Part shown: in pieces, positions 46,519 through 57,200 of the stretch
How positions within the stretch are numbered: position 1 is the first letter of the stretch
How the letters are laid out: the number at the start of each line of letters is the position of its first letter
Assembly: GCA_965206615.1 (NCBI GenBank)
Contig: CBDBKI010000005.1
Location: 3,906,001 to 3,970,000 of the forward strand
Direction: 5' to 3'
DNA from: VXNE01 sp965206615
GTDB lineage: Bacteria; Pseudomonadota; Gammaproteobacteria; Pseudomonadales; Azotimanducaceae
DNA: 64,000 nucleotides
Translations under genes and position numbers: made by a program
The notes under the pieces: generated by a model
What the model was told of the DNA's origin: nothing
Databases searched by the model: none
What the model saw: only the letters and a program-made list of their open reading frames with translations

Positions 46519-46550
46519 TCACGGGTAGATGGAATCTGCTGAACCCGTGA
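46519..46550. repeat. Inverted repeat
   Basis: TCACGGGT (46519-46526) is mirrored by ACCCGTGA (46543-46550) around a 16-nt centre. It may be a hairpin downstream of the minus-strand ORFs that end at 46593, but no T-run is present. Confidence 0.35.
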
Positions 46551-46592
46551 CATAGGCCCTGCGGGGCCCAACCTCCGCTAACCAGGGCACCG

Positions 46593-46742
46593 TCATTCGT
46601 GCCCTGGGTCCTCAAGGCGCGACACGGATGTGGCGCACATCACCACGTTGCCTTTTTCCGCCAGAAGGCCAACGAAATTCCGGTTGGCCGGAGACCCCAT
46701 AAGGCTGGCGTCGATGATCGCCCGTCTTGGACGCGGCGCCAT
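46593..46742 (-). CDS. Small ORF in frame with the next one, separated by a stop
   Basis: 49 residues from ATG 46740-46742: RAIIDASLMGSPANRNFVGL, then LAEKGNVVMCATSVSRLEDP. It has a PIN-like or Rossmann-like beta-alpha look, not a firm assignment. It lies in the same frame as the ORF at 46752-47021, separated only by TGA at 46752-46754. Confidence 0.35.
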   Translation of the reverse strand: MAPRPRRAIIDASLMGSPANRNFVGLLAEKGNVVMCATSVSRLEDPGHE

Positions 46743-46751
46743 AGGGGTGTG

Positions 46752-47021
46752 TCAGGGCGTCGCGCGTGCTGCGCAGCGTCGGAGAGCGGACTCGGCCAAG
46801 CGCGCGTCCTCGCGACGGTGGGCGTCTTCCTCCGCAAGCTCGGCGAGAAAATCCGTCTTTTCGAGAGCGGCACGGGTGACCGGGACGGCCCCGGGCCACC
46901 CCTCGGGGATGTCCTGTGCGAGGTGTTCTCGTTGCATGGACGTCTCCCGCGGTACGCGTGGCTTTAGCAACGGAGCGTAGGCGTTGGCTCGCGCCCGTGC
47001 CCGAGTGTCGTCCGAGGACAT
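46752..47021 (-). CDS. Unrecognised small protein
   Basis: 89 residues from ATG 47019-47021: SSDDTRARARANAYAPLLKP, then REHLAQDIPEGWPGAVPVTR and KTDFLAELAEEDAHRREDAR. Highly charged and helical. Either the first gene of a pair, or the N-terminal part of one gene interrupted by a TGA. The upstream 47022-47374 shows no supported gene. Confidence 0.4.
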   Translation of the reverse strand: MSSDDTRARARANAYAPLLKPRVPRETSMQREHLAQDIPEGWPGAVPVTRAALEKTDFLAELAEEDAHRREDARLAESALRRCAARATP

Positions 47022-47374
47022 GTCAGAGCCCCAGGAGGTTGCTGAGAACGTAGCCTGAATGATACGCCAAGGCAGAGGCGTATGGCAGCGGGAGAGGGCG
47101 AACAGTGGCAGCCGAGGAAATCCCTGCACGTCACGTGCTTGGCCGCGTGCGAGCGTTTCGCCAAGTCGCGGCGGCCCGCGCTACGCCCCGTAATGGCTCG
47201 CGCGTGCGGGGCGGCGGGGCCGTTCGGCGCGAGTTAGCCTAGGATGGGGCCCCTACCGTTCACATGGCCGTCCCGGTTTGAAGGCACGATAATGGGGACA
47301 ATCATGAAGCGCCACCCCCCACGCTCTCTACCCCAGCGGCGACTCTCATCGGGCGTCTGAGTCTCCCGAGATTC

Positions 47375-47977
47375 ATGCTCCGCGAGGCGGAGCGGATGAT
47401 GGGGCGCCGGGGGGTCTACGACCATGCGCTGGCGCTTTCGCTACTCCATGATGCCGTAGAGATATTGTTGCGCGTGTTGGCGGAAGTCAAGAAGGATGAC
47501 ATCACGCCCCAAGCGACGTTCCCAGAACTCGTCAAGAGGATCGCCAAAGAGCATCCAAGCGTCTCCGGCCACCGGCATGCATTGGACAAGCTGAACCGAG
47601 TCCGCGTGGAGTTTAAGCACCGAGGGATTACGGCCACCAACGAGGAGGACGCCCGGGTCATTTTGGCTAACGTACGGGATTTCCTCACCGAACTGAGCAA
47701 GGATGCCCTCAATGTGGACTTCCAGACGGTGTCGCTCCGAGATGCGATCAAGCACCGGCGCACGAGAAATTGGATCGCCCAAGCACAGGTAGCGCGATCC
47801 AATGACCAATTCAAAGACCTCGCGAGATGGGCGGCAGGGGCGTTCGCGATTTACGTGGAGCACTGCCAAGATATCGAAGCACGTCATCGGCACGACCCTC
47901 TCCGCTTTTTCGATGCGGTGGAGGACCCGCCATACGGCCAGCGTGACGTTGGCGCGGAGCACCTCGCCGCACTCGGG
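47375..47977 (+). pseudogene. HEPN-like gene cut by an insertion sequence
   Basis: The frame reads MLREAERMMGRRGVYDHALA and LSLLHDAVEILLRVLAEVKK, then NRVRVEFKHRGITATNEEDA and RVILANVRDFL. Helical content and the RVRVEFKH region resemble HEPN-like proteins linked to abortive infection. About residue 200 it runs into the left end of the IS at 47978. The original C-terminus is not found on the far side, so it was lost or is very divergent. Confidence 0.5.
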
Positions 47978-48092
47978 TGTAGCGCGTCAATCAGGATGAG
48001 AAGTCGCATTGCCTCACGCAAAATGCTCCCTTGGTGTAGTGCGTTGCCTCATCTGAAATGCTCCCCAACGGATTGCCGTAAGGAGCACTGGA

Positions 48093-49607
48093 ATGAGCAA
48101 GATGAGCACGACGGCGCGCGACGAGCTGGTGGGCGCGCTGGCACGAAGGTACGCGGTTGGCACCCGAGCGGAGAAGACCCGGATTCTGGACGAGTTCCAG
48201 GCCGTCACGGGCTTCCACCGCAAGCACGCAATGCGCGTTCTGCGCTCGTGCGCTACCCGGCGCCGGGCGGAAGGAAAGGCCGGCCGGCGCATCTACGACG
48301 ACGCGGTCCGCGACGCGCTGGTAATTCTCTGGGAGGCGTCGGACCGGATCTGCGGCAAGCGCCTGAAGGCGCTGATACCGACACTGGTGGAGGCGATGGA
48401 ACGGCACGGCCATCTACGGCTCGGGCCGGAGATCCGCGCCGGACTGCTGGCCATGAGCGCGGCGACCATCGACCGGTCACTGCGCAAGGTCCGCGAGCGG
48501 GCGGGCGGCCGCAGTCGTCGGCGGGCGGCGCCGGCTTCGTCGGTTCGCCGGAGCATCCCGGTGCGCACGTTCTCGGACTGGGACGACCCGGCGCCGGGCT
48601 TCGCGGAGGCCGACCTGGTCGCCCACAGCGGCCCGGTGACGCGGGGCAGCTTCGTACAGACGCTGGTGGTCACCGACGTCGCCACCGGCTGGACCGAGTG
48701 CGCGCCGGTGCTGTACCGCGAGCAGACGCTGCTGCGCGAGGTGTTGGGCGCGGTCCGCCGGCTGATGCCGTTCGAGCTGCTCGGGTTCGACACGGACAAC
48801 GACAGTGTGTTCATCAACGAGACGTTGCGCGACTACTGCCGGGACGCGGGGATCGTGTTCACGCGCTGCCGGCCGTGGCGCAAGAACGACCAAGCCTTCG
48901 TCGAGCAGAAGAACGGCGCGGTGGTCCGGCGCATCGTCGGCTACCGCCGCCTGGAGGGCTTGGAGGCCGCGGCGGCGCTGTCCCGGCTCTACGCGACGAC
49001 GAGGCTGTACGTCAACTTCTTCCAACCATCGTTCAAGCTGGCATCCAAGCGGCGTGACGGTGCACGCGTCAGCAAGCGTTACCACGCCCCGGCGACCCCG
49101 AGCCAGCGGCTGCTGGCGGACCCGAGGACGCCTGCCGCCGTGTGCGAACGCGTCGCCGAACTGTCGACGTCGCTCGATCCGATCCGGCTGCTTCGGGAGA
49201 TGCGGGTGCATCAGCAGCGCGTCGTGGACATCGCCGACCAGCCGGTCGCGGAACCGAAGGACACGGCGGTCCCGCCGCTCGAGCAGTTCCTCGCCGGCCT
49301 GCGGACGGCCTGGGCGGAAGGTGAGGCGAGACCGACGGCGAAGCCTGCCGCGAAGCCGAAGCGCGAGCGGCGGCGTCCCGATCCGTTGGTCAGGGTCACG
49401 GAACAGTTGCACGCATGGTTCGAAGCCGAGCCGTGGAGCACCGGCGGCCAGCTGCTCGAGCGGCTCCAGGCGGCGCATCCAGACGAGTACCCGGACGGCC
49501 TCCTGCGCACGGTGCAGCGGCGGGTGAAGGTCTGGCGCAGGGAGAAGGCGACAGCGATGGTGTTCGGCGAGCTGCCGGCCGTGGAGTCCGTCGCCGACGT
49601 GAAATAG
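48093..49607 (+). CDS. DDE integrase-core transposase
   Basis: 504 residues from ATG 48093. N-terminal helix-turn-helix region (EFQAVTGFHRKHAMRVLRSC). The catalytic triad lies in FAEADLVAHSGPV (first Asp), LLGFDTDNDSVFIN (second Asp) and KNDQAFVEQKNGA (Glu). The basic C-terminal part (PAAKPKRERRRPDPLVRV) may bind the ends. Uninterrupted. I place it in the integrase-core group but do not assign an IS family with certainty. Confidence 0.85.
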   Translation: MSKMSTTARDELVGALARRYAVGTRAEKTRILDEFQAVTGFHRKHAMRVLRSCATRRRAEGKAGRRIYDDAVRDALVILWEASDRICGKRLKALIPTLVEAMERHGHLRLGPEIRAGLLAMSAATIDRSLRKVRERAGGRSRRRAAPASSVRRSIPVRTFSDWDDPAPGFAEADLVAHSGPVTRGSFVQTLVVTDVATGWTECAPVLYREQTLLREVLGAVRRLMPFELLGFDTDNDSVFINETLRDYCRDAGIVFTRCRPWRKNDQAFVEQKNGAVVRRIVGYRRLEGLEAAAALSRLYATTRLYVNFFQPSFKLASKRRDGARVSKRYHAPATPSQRLLADPRTPAAVCERVAELSTSLDPIRLLREMRVHQQRVVDIADQPVAEPKDTAVPPLEQFLAGLRTAWAEGEARPTAKPAAKPKRERRRPDPLVRVTEQLHAWFEAEPWSTGGQLLERLQAAHPDEYPDGLLRTVQRRVKVWRREKATAMVFGELPAVESVADVK

Positions 49608-49734
49608 AGTCGTGGAACCGCGGTCGCGTGGCCGGGAACGTTGCGGGCCTTGCCGTGTCAAGCCGCTGACGCGCCTCCTTCGCTTCGCTACGGCCCTTCG
49701 GGTGACACGCCAAGACCCGCAACGTGGGGGTTGG

Positions 49735-49764
49735 TGACGACCGGAAGGGGACTTCCGGTCATCA
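49735..49764 (+). terminator. Strong hairpin after the transposase gene
   Basis: GACCGGAAG (49739-49747) pairs with CTTCCGGTC (49752-49760) around GGGA, and flanking GTGA/TCAC extend the stem to 14 bp with one mismatch. About 130 bp after the transposase stop. No U-run follows, so it may instead protect the element from readthrough or act on the DNA. Confidence 0.45.
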
Positions 49765-49948
49765 CTGACCGGCTTGACACGCCATGCACCGTCGAACTCT
49801 CCAACATCGGACTCGGGCTCCTGAACGCATCCGGGAGCGGTTGGTCTAGAATCCTGTGGGGAGCATTTTGATGAGGCAACGCTACCCACACTGGGGAACA
49901 TTCTTGGATGAGGCAACACGCGTTCTCATCTTGATTGTCGCGGAACAC

Positions 49949-51673
49949 GGCCTGACACTCCGCTGGCGGGAGGTGCCCCGCAACGTCGCCACGGACGGGC
50001 GCACGCCCTACACCGGGCGCACATCCCTGTCCCTCCCTGCACGATGGGTGACCGCCTTCAACACCTCGGACATGACGGCACTCGTGGACAGCGGCCGGCG
50101 GTTCGACTACGCAACGCGCCGGCGCAAGGCCACAGCGCGCGCCCACTTGGGCTTGCACCCCCGCTGGCGGATCGAGGCAGACTTTTCTCGCGAGACCAGG
50201 ACGGGCACGCAGGAAACCCACGCCGACTTCCTCTACCAGGCGGCCGGGCTACCGCAGCCCATCGACCACGAGACGGAGGAGGCCGGGGCCAGAGTGCGGT
50301 TCGAGGGCGCCGCGTTCCTGTTCGCCGCCGGACTGCGCAACTTCCGCTTCCGCAACGACCACCGATCGCTCGAATGGGAGAACCCGTACTCCGCGGTGCC
50401 CGCCACCGGTCGTAAGGCTCTCGCCCCGCGCAACGACGCGCGGTCGCTGTCGCTGGTCTCGCGCTGGACTCCGGCTCGACGCACGACGGTCCACGGCACG
50501 CTGAGTTGGGGTCGTCTCGGCCAGGACGAACCGTTCCTGCCTTACACGAGTAACGCGGCGCTCGTCGTCGAACCTCCGCCTGCCGACAGCCTCCGGGGAC
50601 GGGTGCGGACCTTCGCTGGCACGCTGCAAGCAGGCGCCATGCTGACGGACCGCCTGCGCATCGGGCTCAAGCACCGCCACAGGGAGCGGGAGAACGACAC
50701 GAAGACGCTCACGCTGACGCCGGTGCTCGGTGATCTCTTCGCGACTCTGCCGCGGGAGAGCCGCATCTACGCCTTCACTAGGGCGAACACCGAGTTGCGC
50801 CTGCAGTACCGGCTCGCGCGCCGCGTAAAAGTCTCCGCCGGCTCGTCTGCAAACCGCGTCCGCCGGGCTCCGTTGGAGATCGCCCGGAACGACGAGCGCA
50901 CCAACTGGATGGCACTGTTGGCGACGGACTTGCGCGGCTTCCGTATCACGCTGAAGTTCTCGGACGCGGACCGCAACGCCTCTCCGTTCCGCGACATCAC
51001 GGCGAACAACCCGCGCATGCGCCGCTTTTACCAGGCAGAGCGCAAGCAGCGCACCTGGGCGGCGGAACTGGACTATCGTTTCGCGTCGACGGGGCTATCC
51101 GTGGGCTTCGACGCGGACTACCGCAGGAACAACTACTCGGGCTCCGCGCTCGGCTTGCACCACGACGAGGACCGAGGCTGGGGTGTCGACTTCACCTACA
51201 CACCGAGCGCGAGCATCACCCTGTCGGGTTTCCACACCGTACGGCAGGCCGGCGCGAGAACCGCCGGCAGCAGCGCGTTCGCGCTTGCCGACTGGTGGTA
51301 TGGGACAGCGGACGCGGTGGACACCACGGGACTGGCGCTGGATCTGCGCGGGGTGGCGACCGAGCGTCTGGACCTCTCGATCGCTTACACGCACTCGCGC
51401 GGCCTGGGACGGTACGACACCGAACGAGAAGGGGTGTCTGACGCCTTTCCCACCCTCCTGTCGGAGCATCTGGCATTGGACGTCCGAGCGCGCTACCGCT
51501 GGAAGGAACGGGTCACTCTTACCGCCCGCTACTACCACGAAGACTACGGTTCCACCGACTGGGCGCTCGACGGCGTGGGTCAGGCGGCAGCCCGGAACCT
51601 GATCTCGTTCGGGCGCACGTCGCCGGACTATTCGAACGGGCTGGTCAGCTTCTCCGTTGAGACACGCCTGTAG
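49949..51673 (+). pseudogene. MtrB/PioB-family outer-membrane beta-barrel, 5' truncated
   Basis: About 574 residues after the IS end. It shows alternating aromatic/hydrophobic beta strands throughout (ARAHLGLHPRWRIEADFSRE, LRIGLKHRHRE, KVSAGSSANRVRRAPLE, WAAELDYRFASTGLSVGFD) and a terminal strand ending FSVETRL. This is the pattern of decaheme-associated barrels that sheathe a multihaem cytochrome across the outer membrane. The signal peptide and N-terminus (with the CXXC motif of MtrB) are absent. The open frame begins inside the IS. No decaheme cytochrome gene lies in this window. Confidence 0.75.
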
Positions 51674-51814
51674 CGGACTGTGCGCGCACTTCCTGCGGAC
51701 CTACGACCGGGGGGCCGTGCACGCGTGGCGACGTAAGCGCCTGCGGCGCCGCGGTTGCAGATGTGTTCGCGTATCAGCCAGCGGACCTTTGCCGTTGACG
51801 CTCGGCGCATCGTA

Positions 51815-51935
51815 GAACGTGGAGCGTGCCACGCTGTCGAGTCAAGCTGTCCCATCGTCTTGCGAGAGTTCTATCTGCTGCCCGAGCATGGGCGACGGCT
51901 GTTTGCCGGGATCGACGAGACGCCGAACGCGCCGC
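51815..51935 (+). pseudogene. Scrap of a DUF1592-type paralogue
   Basis: AVESSCPIVLREFYLLPEHG and RRLFAGIDET match AMESSCPIVLREFYLLKEER and KRLFAGVDAT of the large protein at 54.2-59.4 kb. It differs enough to come from a paralogue. It joins a phosphoesterase fragment downstream. Confidence 0.7.
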
Positions 51936-52029
51936 CGAACAGGCGATGGCGAGCCACCTGTCCGTCCTGTGGCGGCCGCGCATCCTGGTCTGCACTACCT
52001 GGTCGCCGAGGGCGTAAGAGATCGACTCC

Positions 52030-52482
52030 GTGCATTTCTGGGGCGCGCCCTGGTACTCGGATCTGTGGGGTCTGGACGACGGCTGGACCCAACTCGAGGT
52101 GCACCGCGGGGTCAACGACTTTCACCACCCTTTCAATGGACTGGGGGAGTGGAACCTTTCGACGCACGTCAGCAGCCACCACGCGCAGACGGCGCGGCTG
52201 GAGGCTCAGGCCGGCGGGGTGGATGTGGTCATCACGCACTGGCCGCCGGCACGTGACGCGATGCACCCGAAGTTCGAGGGCGATTGCCTGAATCCGTACT
52301 TCTACAACGACCACGAGGAGCTGGTGCGCGCGGTCGGTGCGAGGCTCTGGGTGAGCGGGCACACGCACGAGTCGTACGACTACCGGATTGGGGTCACCCG
52401 TTGCGTGGGGAATCCCTCGGGATACGCGCCCGAGCATCAGGATTCGGAGCTGTTCCGGCCGGCTCGGGTCGTGGAGGTGTGA
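52030..52482 (+). pseudogene. C-terminal part of a calcineurin-like metallophosphoesterase
   Basis: DVVITHWPPARDAM and LWVSGHTHESYDYRIGVTRC supply the later metal-binding motifs (H-x-P and GHxH), and VGNPSGYAPE is typical of the family's end. The N-terminal DxH, GD and GNH(D/E) motifs are missing. The ORF opens at GTG 52030, but the fragment begins at a junction near 52000 with the DUF1592 scrap. Not expected to be active. Confidence 0.65.
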
Positions 52483-52754
52483 GTAGGGGCCGAGGAAGAA
52501 CACGAGCAGCGTAGTCTAGTCGTCGAGACCCGCCGCGCCGCTGCCGGCGAGGGGTGGTTCGCTCCGTGTGCCCTCTCCAGCCATCGGATCCGTTCAAGCG
52601 TGCTCGTCCCGGGCGGTAGTCCCCGGCCACGACATGCCGCGCCAGCCGGCGCTGGCGGCCGAGCCGGACCGGCCGGTAGTCGATCTGCTCCACGTGGACC
52701 TTGATGTGCGGCGAACGCCGCGGCGCCGCGTGGTGCTCGTGGCATCGAGAAGCC

Positions 52755-52920
52755 CGCGATGGAGGGGATGTCGGAGGTTTCGCTGTGGCCGCCCTCGCCG
52801 TGGCACTCGTTGCATTGTTCCGCGACTTCCTCGCCGGTTTTGTTGCGGGTCGCAGTGGATTGGGGCCCGAGCGGATTGGTTGCGTCGGGTTTCGGGGTGG
52901 TAGGGGCTGAGCGGAACGCC
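52755..52920 (-). pseudogene. c-type cytochrome fragment
   Basis: TGEEVAEQCNECHGEGGHSE followed by DIPSIAG is a class I cytochrome c haem-binding segment (CNECH) with its start region. The frame then loses homology near 52757. No distal Met segment is found. The flanking sequence to 52483 contains no recognisable gene. Confidence 0.6.
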
Positions 52921-52933
52921 AATTGGAGACCGT

Positions 52934-54235
52934 CTACCCGAAGAACGCGAAGTCTTCGGTGCTGTTGAACGGGAAGCGTTGCGCCCCCGGTGTGTTCTCG
53001 ATGCCGAGGTACCGACGTAGGGCCTTGTGCACGTGCTTCGGGTAGATGATCGTGCCGTTGGTGTTGTCCCGCTCTAAGGTCGTCGGGTTGATCCGGTGCG
53101 CGAAATGCAAGTCGTCCGTTTGGCCCACAACCCGGTTCGTCCAGGGCTGGTTCTTCTCCATGATCACAAAGCTGCCGATCGGCCAGTGGTCCTTGCCGTC
53201 GTCGGAATTGTAGAAATTGGTCCGTCCGAAATCGGAGCCGATGACAACCACCATGCGATCGGCAACTCCTTGCGTCTCCGCGAACTCCCATAAGTAGTCG
53301 ACGCCCCCGGTGAGCTTGTCGAGCAACCAACGATGATCGTCATCGTGGTTGGCATGCGTGTCGAATCCCCCCAACGACAGATCCGCGCTGACCGCGGCAC
53401 CCGTCTTGAACGCAAGAACGGTGATTTGGGCCTGTCGGCGAAGCGTGCTGTAGAGATAGTTTGTCGTCTCCGGCCCGTCGTAAATCTCGTCCGGTTCCAA
53501 CGCGTCGTCCGAGGGAATCGCCGCCGCATAGGCAACCAACCCCTCCGATTTCGCGAACGCTGATTGATAGTAGGATCGGTTGCGGGCCTGCATCGGCAGC
53601 ATGTTCGGCGATGCAATCAGCCGATCCGTCATGGCACGCCGGGAAGCCTTCAGGCTCGCCCAATCTTCCAGACTGACATAACGGTCCCCCACCTCCCAGG
53701 TCACCCGTTCCGGTGCTGCCACGTTGCGCAACAGCGTTGGATTGTCCATCCGGGTGAAACGTACGATTCCCGACGTTTCGGAATACCCCCCGAAGTTCAA
53801 ATATCGTACGGCCATGTCCGGGCCGTAGTGAGCCGCAAGTAGAGCCGTACAGGTCGGATAGCCTTCCGAATTGCGCCCGCTCCAATTGTGCACGATTCCC
53901 ACCGTATGCGAGTTCGTCTGCGCATCGACGCCATTGATGACCAGCATGCTCCGGTAGTATTTCTCGAAGAACGCCTCATTGCTTGCGAACGGTGCGTAGC
54001 GGATGTTTCCAGCCTGGCGAATCTCGTCGCGCTTGGCCCAGTGGTTTATGACCGGCTCGCCGGGTGTGTTTGCCTTGGGATCGCAGAAGCTCGTCGGATC
54101 CCAGCCTCCGCCCGCCTGTATGAAGACGAAGAACTTTCCGCTGTAGTCGACGGCGTGTGCGAGGGGCAGCCGAAAGCCCCCAATGGCGCCACCGGCACCG
54201 GCGATTGCCAAGTTTAGAAATCCGCGTCGGTTCAC
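52934..54235 (-). CDS. DUF1501-family Tat-exported protein
   Basis: 433 residues from GTG 54233-54235. The N-terminus NRRGFLNLAIAGAGGAIGG is a twin-arginine signal. KFFVFIQAGGGWDPTSFCDP, NSHTVGIVHNWSG, LGGFDTHANHDDDHRWLLDK, MVVVIGSDFGRTNFYNSDDG and KDHWPIGS are hallmark segments; the family belongs to the alkaline-phosphatase-like superfamily. The start is 10 bp after the stop of the DUF1592-type gene, so they form an operon. Its role is not established; such pairs are found with exported cytochrome-like proteins. Confidence 0.88.
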   Translation of the reverse strand: MNRRGFLNLAIAGAGGAIGGFRLPLAHAVDYSGKFFVFIQAGGGWDPTSFCDPKANTPGEPVINHWAKRDEIRQAGNIRYAPFASNEAFFEKYYRSMLVINGVDAQTNSHTVGIVHNWSGRNSEGYPTCTALLAAHYGPDMAVRYLNFGGYSETSGIVRFTRMDNPTLLRNVAAPERVTWEVGDRYVSLEDWASLKASRRAMTDRLIASPNMLPMQARNRSYYQSAFAKSEGLVAYAAAIPSDDALEPDEIYDGPETTNYLYSTLRRQAQITVLAFKTGAAVSADLSLGGFDTHANHDDDHRWLLDKLTGGVDYLWEFAETQGVADRMVVVIGSDFGRTNFYNSDDGKDHWPIGSFVIMEKNQPWTNRVVGQTDDLHFAHRINPTTLERDNTNGTIIYPKHVHKALRRYLGIENTPGAQRFPFNSTEDFAFFG

Positions 54236-54245
54236 TTTGAAGTGG

Positions 54246-57200
54246 TCACAGGTATAGGTACCGGTAGTCCATCAGTAGATACGCTAGAACAACGACCCAC
54301 GTTCTTGCGACTCCTCTTGGGTCTCCTGTATCGGCGTTGTCGACAAACTCCTGGACGTGATCGTAATCCCATCCTCCATCGTCCAAAATTGCCCCCTCCA
54401 GGATGCCGTCGAGATACTCTGTGTCTTGAGAAAAGTCGCACCCGTATTCCTGGAAAAAATTGACGTCCGCCGAGTTTTGTTTTCGACCCCAGACATTGAC
54501 AAACAAGTCGTAGGCAATGTGTATTTCGGGTGACGCATCATCGACCTCAACGCCCAACAGCCGTTCGTGCAACTCGACGAGCTTTTTCCGGATCGCCGCA
54601 GCCCCGACTGAACTTTCCGTGTCCGATTCAATCAGAACGGAAAGTTCCGCTGGTTCGTCACCCGTTTGGTCCGCCCAAGCCAGCACTTCGACATCGTAGA
54701 CCGCGTCGTCGGGCACGCTGATGGACACCGGCGCGTTGCAGGTTTGCCACAGCGCCCAATGGTCGTTTTCCCCGGGTCTCGTCGTTGAACAAGTCCGTGC
54801 CGCAGTCCAATGCGCCGGAGTCCTGTTCCCCCAGATCTTCCAACTCCACGGTATACACCGACTCTCCAGTCTCCGCATTGCGGACCAGGAGCCTGTCCAG
54901 GCGTAGCATTCGGTCGTAGCCCTCGTTCCAGAGACTCAATGAGGCCGTGTATGTGCCTTCGCTCAGACGCCCCCGTAGCGATACGGTTTCCCTGTCGGAC
55001 CAAGATGAGGCTTCAACATCGAACGTACCGCCGAATTCAAGAACGGGAGTCGTCGTGGCGTCTACGCCGGCAAACAGACGCTTGCGTTCTTCCTTCAGGA
55101 GGTAGAACTCGCGCAGCACGATCGGACAACTCGATTCCATCGCGTGCCGCTGCGCCACCCCCTCCATGATCGAGGTGATGTCGCGCACACGTTCCGTGAT
55201 TCCGTCCGAATCAATGCCGCCGTACATCAGTCGGTATCGGGTCTCGTCGGTCAAAGCGCTGTAACGCTCGGCAATGGGACCTCGCCACCAGTCCACACCC
55301 CGCCCCCTTCCCCATTCGAAACCCGTGAGCGCATCGGTCTTCCTCGCCAGTTCTTCTGGAGTCAGTAGCCGGTTTGCCCCTGCGTCACGGAGCGCTGTCC
55401 GTCGAGCCGATTCTTCGGACCTGGTTGATTCCGCCCGAAACCACGGCAACAGAACGATTTCCACCAACAGGTCTTTCAGGTCGTAGGCCTTACGCCCACG
55501 GAATCCTTGCCTGAGTCCCCGGGCCAGCCTTGCCACCTCGACTCTCTGCGCGTTGGAGGCGAGCAACCGGCCATCGAAATCCACGTCGGACGCGACCTCT
55601 GGCGCCTCGGCCACTTCGCTCCCCATGATCGAAGGCCACCAGAATTTGACCGTTGCCTCCGAGAAACGCTCGTTGCCGACGATCTTGTTGGCGAGCCAAC
55701 TCAGGCTGCGGTCAGGGTCGGCCGTCAACTCGCCGTCGTGACCCGGCGTTCGCATGTCCCTGTACCACGTATCCCCTATTCTGTACGGTGTGGTGCCCAT
55801 CACGAGCGAGGTATTGGATTCGCCTGACCAAGCAACCACGTCAATATCGTAAATTCCTTCTTCAGCGACCTGCAAAGGCACGTAAAACCATCCCCAAATG
55901 CGCCAGTAGTCGTCTTCGCCGGTTTCTTGGTTGTGTTCGGTTCCTCCACAGCCAAATTCCTCGGCACGGGGACACTCGATGCCCGCATCGGGGTCTTCCA
56001 GTTCCAGGATGTACTCGACCGAGGGATCCGTCACACCACGGACGCTCAGCTTGTCCACCGCAATCGTGCCCCAGTTGTCGTCTCCCGCCGTCATGAACAC
56101 GCTGTCTCTCGGCGTGAGCGACCGCCGCACCGAAACCGTCTCGCGATGGTTCCAACTCCGCGCTTCGATGGCGAACGCTTCGTCCTGCGGTTCCTTGTAG
56201 AAATCGTCCAGCGCATCCTTCCCGTACCATTGGTCCCGATAGAATCCCTCGTTGCCGTAGTTCTGGAACGCCCCGGCGACCGGATCGAGCACGCTGTGGC
56301 AAACCGTGCACGCCGCGTTCTTCATCGTCGGGTTGTCCGTGTCGGCCAGCGCATCGGGATCGGTCGTGCGCGATGCGGATTTCTCGATGTCGAGGCCCAG
56401 AAAATGATAGTAAGTCCAGCGTGACCGCGCGCGATTGCGATTCGTCGGCGTCGTGGGGTAGCGGAGGAGAAAGGCCCGCGTGTTCAGGACGCCCGCGTGG
56501 GGCCAGCTCGTAATCAATGGGCCCGCGCTGACTACGCGATTTCCGTATTCGGTGAACTCCCACTCGTACCCCGGACCGTGCCGGAAGTACCGGTCAAACG
56601 CCGAGGGCCTGAATTCGTGGACGTTGCTCGAGTCGTCGAATACGGTGGAAGCGCCATAGGCTTCAGCCGACCACGGATTGGCCATCACATAATCGGCCGT
56701 CAGTATCTCCGTGTATGGGAGATCGTTTTCAACCACGTGCGCAATCAATTCCAGCGGAGCCCGCCGCGCACCATATTCGGTTGCGCCGTCCCATCTTTGA
56801 GCAGCCTCTTCGTCGCCACTCGATGATCCTTCCTTGTTGAGATCATACTGCTTGTTGATGTAATCGACAAAAAACCGGTAGCCGTCAAACAGGTCCCGGC
56901 CTTCCCGATCCGTCAGCAAGCGATCGTTGGCCGCCCGGATCAGAAACTCATGGAACTGTGTCCCCTTCATCAACCCCCGAATCGCCGTTCGGAGGCTGGC
57001 TACTCCGCCGTTCTCGATGGACGCGTACTCCTCGGCCGTCGGCACGCGGCCGGCGAACACAATCGCCGCACGGCGTAGCGTCTGCCGCGGCGACTCCATC
57101 GTCACGCCATCGAACAGCGTGTCGACGGTAACTTTTGTCCCGGACGACACGTCCTCACCCAACAGAGAAAGGAACCGCTCCATGTTGGTGTACTCGTCCG

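Larger units (their letters stand above)
47978..49947. mobile_element. Integrase-type insertion sequence with doubled subterminal repeats
   Basis: About 1970 bp. Ends are TGT..CGCG.CAATCA.GATGAGAA inverted repeats (47978-48002 and 49923-49947). Inside each end the motif GTTGCCTCA...AAATGCTCCCC occurs twice, about 35 bp apart. One intact transposase is encoded. Target duplication not found. It joins a cut HEPN-like gene to a cut MtrB/PioB gene, which implies a deletion or rearrangement at the element. Confidence 0.75.
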
